NCBI GenBank assembly: GCA_021846605.1
Contig: JAJZWQ010000106.1
Location: forward strand, 1 to 11,648
Direction: 5' to 3'
DNA: 11,648 bases
Source: Bacillota bacterium
Lineage (GTDB): Bacteria > Bacillota_E > RBS10-35 > JAJYVN01
The position numbers and the translations under genes were made by a program. Positions 8,079 to 11,648 of the stretch are shown piece by piece. Under the pieces are notes generated by a model. That model did not search any database, was not told where the DNA came from, and was given only the letters and a program-made list of their open reading frames with translations. Position 1 is the stretch's first letter, and every line of letters begins with the position of its first letter.

Positions 8079-8331
8079 GAGCACTGCCCGGCGAAACCGG
8101 CTCCTGCGAAGCAGGAATCTCCAAGCAGGAAACTGACCGCGCAAGCGGTCGGAAACAAAAGGCTACGAGGAGAGGAACGGTTGATCAGCTGCACAACGGA
8201 GCGTAGCGGGTTCGGGCGGAGAGTCTGCCGCCCGGTACAATGCTCGCAGCACAACCGGAGAGGAGACGCCGCCCCAAGGCACCGGCTTGCCGGAAAACCG
8301 CTTCGGGCACATGGCTCCAGATCGCTCCTCT
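8079..8331 (+). other. Hairpin-rich 3' flank of the tnpB remnant (candidate omega-RNA/right-end relic)
   Basis: No gene is supported here. Hairpins recur: TCCTGC-GAA-GCAGGA (8102-8116), CTGACCGC-GCAA-GCGGTCGG (8133-8152, GNRA loop, one G-T pair), CGGGCGG with CCGCCCG (8213-8234, 8-base loop) and CCGG-CTTG-CCGG (8282-8293). AAGCAGGAA is repeated directly at 8109-8117 and 8123-8131. In tnpB elements the 3' end of the gene and the right end encode the guide-bearing omega RNA, so the first hairpins probably belong to that relic. The later ones are unexplained. A -10-like TACAAT lies at 8236-8241 without a -35. Confidence 0.45.
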
Positions 8332-8435
8332 CCTTGCCGGGATGGCGACACGCGACCTCGGCGGGTCGCCGTCAACCGGCCGAACGTCCCGCGATCCAGC
8401 CGGACAAGCCGTCGGTTTCAGCGACGGTCGTTGAC
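8332..8435 (+). mobile_element. Solo right end of a second tnpB-type element
   Basis: About 104 bases match, in opposite orientation, the C-terminal tail and right end of the tnpB fragment at 11487-11592. The first 50 bases differ at about four positions. One frame gives LLAGMATRDLGGSPSTG, matching HLAGMATRDPGGPPSTG of the other copy, and runs to TGA 8434. The element ends in a hairpin, CCGTCG (8409-8414) with CGACGG (8422-8427), followed by TTGAC (8431-8435), a typical layout for IS605-type right ends. No tnpB body belonging to this end is recognisable upstream, so it is a solo end or deletion remnant, distinct from the tnpB relic at 7693-8078, whose C-terminus differs. Confidence 0.8.
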
Positions 8436-8732
8436 TCCGGTTTTCGCCTGTCAGCACTCCGATACGCTGATCGGCGCCTGCGCGGCACCGTCTGCGACCT
8501 CGCGCTGGCCAGATGGTTTCGCCATGCTTGCCCGCCCTGTGGTCGCTCCAATGCACTCCGGTCCCCACATCCCGCGCCGTCCTACATACCCGGCTGCTCC
8601 CGCATTGCTGGCCCGAGGCCCGCCTCCCTCGTGGGAATGACGCGTTCTGGCGTCCCATCGGCAGGACACACGATCGGATGCGCGTATTCGTGAGGTTTTT
8701 GGCGCGTGCCGCGTTCGGCTGGCGCCCACTCA
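8436..8732. other. Gene-free stretch between the solo right end and the MFS gene
   Basis: About 300 bases without a supported gene. The MFS frame is open upstream to 8513, but that extension lacks transporter character and a ribosome binding site. A minus-strand frame across 8451-8729 is also open but shows no domain. The first 16-20 bases after TTGAC would be the guide position if the right end still produced an omega RNA. I see no clear promoter for the MFS gene. Confidence 0.45.
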
Positions 8733-8741
8733 GGGAGGAGG
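8733..8741 (+). promoter_or_regulatory. Ribosome binding site that decides the MFS start
   Basis: GGGAGGAGG ends eight bases before an in-frame GTG at 8750. Upstream in-frame starts (8513, and ATG 8678) have no such site, so GTG 8750 is the likely start. Confidence 0.75.
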
Positions 8742-8749
8742 CCCTCTCC

Positions 8750-9961
8750 GTGCCCCCGCCCGCCGCCCCCTCCGCCGCACCTGGGTCGCCACGCCCCCAG
8801 GGCGCAGCGGCGCAGGGTCTGAGCCTCTGCGTGGCGGCCATCTGCCTGTACTGGCTGAGCCTGTATCTGTTTGTACCGGTCCTGGCGCCGCGGGCCCACG
8901 CCTTGGGAGCCAGCGTCGCTGCGGTGGGCATGGTCCTCGGCGCGTATGGCTTCGTCCAGTTCTTGCTCCGCATCCCCCTTGGGGTCTGGAGCGACCGTCT
9001 CGGCCGGCGCGAGCCGTTCTTGGCCGCCGCACTGCTGGCGTGCGGGATCGCCGCCGTCGGCATGGCCCTGGCGCATTCGCCGTGGGAACTGGGCGTCTTT
9101 CGCGCCGTCTCCGGATTGGGGGCCTGCGGTTGGGTGGCCATCACCCTCCTGTTCGCCGAGTTCTTTCCCGCGGAGCGCACGGGCCAGGCCCTCGGGGTCG
9201 TCGGCTTCTTGGCCACCGGATCGCAACTGGTCGGCACCTTCGCCGGCGGACTGGTGGCGCAGTTCTTCGGCTTTGGGGCGCCCTTTCTCGGGGCGGCGGG
9301 GCTGGCAGCCGCCGGCCTGCTGTTTGCGCTGGCCGTGCGTGGATCCGGCGGGCGCACGGCCGCTCCGCCCGTGTCCTTGCGGATGCGCCTGGCGGCAGGC
9401 CGCGACCGCGGGGTCCTCACGGCCTCCGGGCTTTCGATCGTCTCTCATTACGTGACCTTTGTCACCGTGTTCGGCTTCAGCCCACTGCTCGCCGTGACCC
9501 GCTTCCACGCGGGCGGAGTCGCGCTGGGGCTGCTGTCGGTGTCCTCGGGGGTGCCTACCGCTCTGGCCTCGCTGGCCAGCGGATCCCTCGGCGGCCGATG
9601 GGGGCGTAAGAAGGTGTCCGTGCTCGGCTTCACGCTGGCCGCCCTCGGCACCGCCACGCTGCCGCTGGCGCCGCACATGGCCCTGCTCGACGCCGTTTCG
9701 GCGGCCATCGGGCTCGGTCTGGGACTGCTGGGGCCGACGCTGATGACGACGGCTGTGCAGAATTTCAGCCCGGAGCGGCGCGGTGCCGCGATGGGGTTCT
9801 ACCAGTCGCTGTATGCCATCGGTATGTTCGGGGGGCCGGCCATGGCCGGGATGGTGGGGGCTCGGCTGGGCATGGGCGGGCTCTTCCTCACCACAGCGGC
9901 GCTGGCCGCGCTGGCGGCGTTGGCCGCTTGGCGCGTGCTCAGGGGACCGGTGCGGGTGTAG
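8750..9961 (+). CDS. Major facilitator superfamily (MFS) transporter
   Basis: From GTG 8750 the protein has 403 residues, the usual size of a 12-helix MFS carrier, and is almost entirely hydrophobic helices with short loops. After a short Pro/Ala-rich cytoplasmic N-terminus, the first helix spans about residues 24-46. Motif A lies in the loop after helix 2: GVWSDRLGRR at about 78-87, with D82 and the Arg residues expected. A second motif A-like loop, GSLGGRWGRKK at about 278-288, marks the start of the second six-helix half. A basic central loop near residues 197-222 separates the halves. MFS carriers move small solutes by proton-coupled antiport or symport, or by uniport, in the cytoplasmic membrane; the substrate cannot be read here. 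The overall pattern resembles drug/metabolite efflux (DHA1-like) carriers. The gene is preceded by a transposon relic and followed 169 bases later by the kelch gene on the same strand, which has its own start signal. Confidence 0.92.
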   Translation: MPPPAAPSAAPGSPRPQGAAAQGLSLCVAAICLYWLSLYLFVPVLAPRAHALGASVAAVGMVLGAYGFVQFLLRIPLGVWSDRLGRREPFLAAALLACGIAAVGMALAHSPWELGVFRAVSGLGACGWVAITLLFAEFFPAERTGQALGVVGFLATGSQLVGTFAGGLVAQFFGFGAPFLGAAGLAAAGLLFALAVRGSGGRTAAPPVSLRMRLAAGRDRGVLTASGLSIVSHYVTFVTVFGFSPLLAVTRFHAGGVALGLLSVSSGVPTALASLASGSLGGRWGRKKVSVLGFTLAALGTATLPLAPHMALLDAVSAAIGLGLGLLGPTLMTTAVQNFSPERRGAAMGFYQSLYAIGMFGGPAMAGMVGARLGMGGLFLTTAALAALAALAAWRVLRGPVRV

Positions 9962-10130
9962 GCGCCGTGTGCCGCCGCCCGGGCGCGTGCGGGCTTCGTC
10001 GGGCAAGCGGCTGCGCTGTGCCGCCGGACGCGCCGATGCCGACCGTGAGGGGGCTGGCCCGCGCCGCCGCGGTGCCGACTCCCGCCGGCCGCTCGCGCTG
10101 ATAGGCTGGTCGCCGAGAAGGGGTGGGGGA

Positions 10131-11198
10131 GTGCACCGCAGGAGGATGCGGCCGACCGGCCGCTTTTGGTGGCTGACCGCCGGCGTGGTGGCGGCCCTGG
10201 CGGTGGGTACGGCGGTCTCCCTCGGCCACCGCGGGGCACCACGGCGCGTGTCCCGCCCGGGGAGCGCGGCGCCATCCTCGTCTTCGTCCTCTTCTCCGTC
10301 TTCCTCCGCTTCCGTCTCGGCGCCGACTTCCGTGCCGACCTCGGTGTCCGTGCAAACGCTCGCCGCGCGACTGCCCGTAGGTCTGGTGGGCCTCTCGGCG
10401 GCCGCCGTCGGCGGGCAGGTCTACCTCTTTGGCGGCAGCGGACCGCAGGGCTTCAGCGACCAGATCTACGAGTTCAACCCCACCGCCGATACGCTGACGG
10501 CGGTGGGGACACTGCCCCGCGCCCTGCACGACGGCGCCGCGGTCGCAGCCGGAGGCGGGATCCTGTTCTGCGGCGGCGGCAGGAACACCATCCTGAACAC
10601 CGTCCTGCAGTATCGTCCGGGGGCCGCGACCGCTCAGGCGGTCGGCACCCTGCCGCAGCCCCTGGCGGACCTCGGCGCGGTGAGTCTCGGGGGGCGCGCC
10701 TACTGCCTGGGCGGGTACACCGGCACGTCGTATAACTCCGGGGTGTATGCGGTGGGTGCCGGTGCGGCCCAGACAGTGGCCCACCTCCCGTTGGCGGTGC
10801 GCTACGGGGCGGTGGCCGCCGCCTCCCTCCGCATCTGGATCGTCGGGGGGCTGCTGAGCAACGGATCGGCGACCGCCAGCATCCAGTGGGCCACGCCCGC
10901 CGGAGACTCCGGTAGCGCTGGCGCCATGCCCCAGCCGCTGGACCGCGCGGCGGGCGGCGTGCTGGGCGGCGAGGTGATCGTGGCCGGCGGCTGCAACGCC
11001 AACCTGATCCCCACGTTCACGACCATCTGGGGGATCAATCCGGGAAGCCCGTCGGCGTTCCGCGTGCTCGGGTCCCTTCCGCAGCCGCTCTGCTGGGGTG
11101 CCGCGGCCTCCGTGGGCGGTGTGATGTATCTGTTCGGCGGGGACGCCGGCCCCGCCCAGATCGCCGCGCAGACCATCTACGCTATCCGGGCGGGGTAG
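10131..11198 (+). CDS. Membrane-anchored kelch-repeat beta-propeller protein
   Basis: From GTG 10131 the protein has 355 residues. The alternative ATG at 10146 directly abuts AGGAGG, which is too close to serve it. GTG 10131 has a G-rich tract upstream and gives a basic HRRR N-terminus. A single hydrophobic segment at about 12-31 is a signal anchor, followed by a Ser-rich linker at about 45-75 (a run of seven Ser). Six kelch units then occur, each with a small-residue stretch, a hydrophobic strand and a Gly-Gly: VYLFGG, ILFCGG, AYCLGG, IWIVGG, VIVAGG and VMYLFGG. LPQPL or a variant (LPRAL, LPLAV, MPQPL) precedes most units. This predicts a six-bladed propeller outside the membrane. No enzymatic motif is visible; a binding or scaffold role is likely. 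It is an unrelated propeller class to the lipoprotein at 6174 but has the same architecture of anchor, Ser-rich stalk and six blades. Confidence 0.88.
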   Translation: MHRRRMRPTGRFWWLTAGVVAALAVGTAVSLGHRGAPRRVSRPGSAAPSSSSSSSPSSSASVSAPTSVPTSVSVQTLAARLPVGLVGLSAAAVGGQVYLFGGSGPQGFSDQIYEFNPTADTLTAVGTLPRALHDGAAVAAGGGILFCGGGRNTILNTVLQYRPGAATAQAVGTLPQPLADLGAVSLGGRAYCLGGYTGTSYNSGVYAVGAGAAQTVAHLPLAVRYGAVAAASLRIWIVGGLLSNGSATASIQWATPAGDSGSAGAMPQPLDRAAGGVLGGEVIVAGGCNANLIPTFTTIWGINPGSPSAFRVLGSLPQPLCWGAAASVGGVMYLFGGDAGPAQIAAQTIYAIRAG

Positions 11199-11486
11199 TG
11201 GCAACGGTCCCCGGGCGGTGCGGGCACGGGCCGCGCCCCTGCGGTCGGCGGGGGAAGGCCGCCGGCCAGTGGTGGGGCTGGCTGCTGGCGGCGTATGAGT
11301 GGCGCGGCGGATTGCCCGAGAGGCGCATCGCGACTCACTGCCGCGTGGTACGCGGACCTCGGTGCCAGAGGGGGCGGCCAGCGCGCAACTCCATCGGTCA
11401 GCGCCGCGCCAGCCCTTGGGGCGCACCATCTGCGGCAAGCTGGCCTCAGGCCGCCACCGGCACACCGGACCGGGGGACGGACCGAA
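11199..11486. other. Intergenic region between the kelch gene and the terminal tnpB element
   Basis: Nearly 290 bases with no supported gene. A short plus-strand peptide (AGQWWGWLLAAYEWRGG) looks unusual but lacks a start signal and is not recognised. The last 16-20 bases (about 11467-11486) form the outer flank of the tnpB right end and would be the guide position of an omega RNA read on the minus strand. Confidence 0.45.
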
Positions 11487-11514
11487 GTCAACTACCGCCA
11501 GCTAAAGCCGGCGG
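11487..11514 (-). mobile_element. IS605-type right-end hairpin of the terminal tnpB element
   Basis: Read on the minus strand, CCGCCGGC (11514-11507), loop TTTA, GCTGGCGG (11502-11495) forms an 8-bp stem with one G-T pair. The strand continues into GGTAGTTGAC, ending at 11487. The tnpB stop codon lies inside this hairpin. This arrangement is typical of IS200/IS605 right ends and of the 3' part of omega RNA. The same structure appears at 8409-8435, with a compensatory C-G to T-A pair. Confidence 0.8.
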
Positions 11515-11648
11515 CTTGCAGCTACAGGATCGTGCTGCGATAGGCCGGTTGACGGCGGCCCGCCGGGATCGCGTGTAGCCATCCCGGCAAGGTGCTTCCA
11601 GGCGATGTTCCGAGCGCCGTTGAGGTCCGCATTGAGGCGGAAGCCGCA
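11502..11648 (-). CDS. tnpB: TnpB, C-terminal fragment running off the window edge
   Basis: The minus strand from the window edge is open for 48 codons to TAG at 11504-11502 and begins CGFRLNADLNGARNIAWKHL. This is the end of a TnpB/OrfB zinc ribbon (last CG of the second Cys pair), followed by the RuvC-III motif with its aspartate in NADLNGARN. The tail AGMATRDPGGPPSTG is the part shared with the solo end at 8332-8435. The visible part has no frameshift, so the gene could be intact beyond the window; I cannot tell. It is a different TnpB lineage from the remnant at 7693-8078. Confidence 0.85.
   Translation of the reverse strand, partial: CGFRLNADLNGARNIAWKHLAGMATRDPGGPPSTGLSQHDPVAASRRL

Noticed and set aside
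8079..8331. A CRISPR-like array suggested by the repeated AAGCAGGAA
   Set aside because: There are only two 9-base copies, 14 bases apart, with no repeat-spacer regularity. They fit a transposon right-end structure better.
9939..11465. A 508-residue minus-strand open frame
   Set aside because: It is antisense to the kelch gene and made of Arg/Gly/Ala-rich shadow sequence.

Overview
The window is about 70 % GC, carries strong purine-rich ribosome binding sites, and uses GTG and TTG starts. It encodes a Sec-type lipoprotein and a membrane-anchored kelch protein, both with Ser/Thr-rich stalks. This fits a high-GC bacterium, perhaps a thermophilic high-GC Bacillota, Actinomycetota or Chloroflexota. 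That is an inference; no rRNA or tRNA is visible to fix the taxon.

Layout. Positions 1-955 show no supportable gene. Next come a DinG/YoaA-type (XPD-like) iron-sulphur helicase on + (956-2977), a non-coding stretch with a small perfect inverted repeat (2978-3471), and a type I formylglycine sulfatase on - (3472-4959). Divergent from the sulfatase lies a decayed FadR-type GntR regulator (5326-5850), then a promoter and a six-unit beta-propeller lipoprotein on + (6174-7523). A relic zone follows (about 7600-8440): a large hairpin, a 5'-truncated and frameshifted tnpB (7693-8078), a series of hairpins, and the right end of a second tnpB-type element (8332-8435). The last intact genes are an MFS transporter (8750-9961) and a membrane-anchored kelch propeller (10131-11198), both on +. 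The window closes with the C-terminus and right end of another tnpB element on - (11487-11648).

How the parts relate. The intact genes are mostly single transcription units with their own ribosome binding sites, and I see no obvious shared pathway. The sulfatase and divergent GntR relic look like a former enzyme/regulator pair in which the regulator has decayed. The two propeller proteins are probably exposed at the outer face of the cytoplasmic membrane. The most notable structure is a pair of closely related IS605-type right ends in opposite orientation, 8332-8435 and 11487-11592. They bracket the MFS and kelch genes and share a terminal hairpin with a compensatory base-pair change. I found no CRISPR array and no convincing multi-gene defence system.
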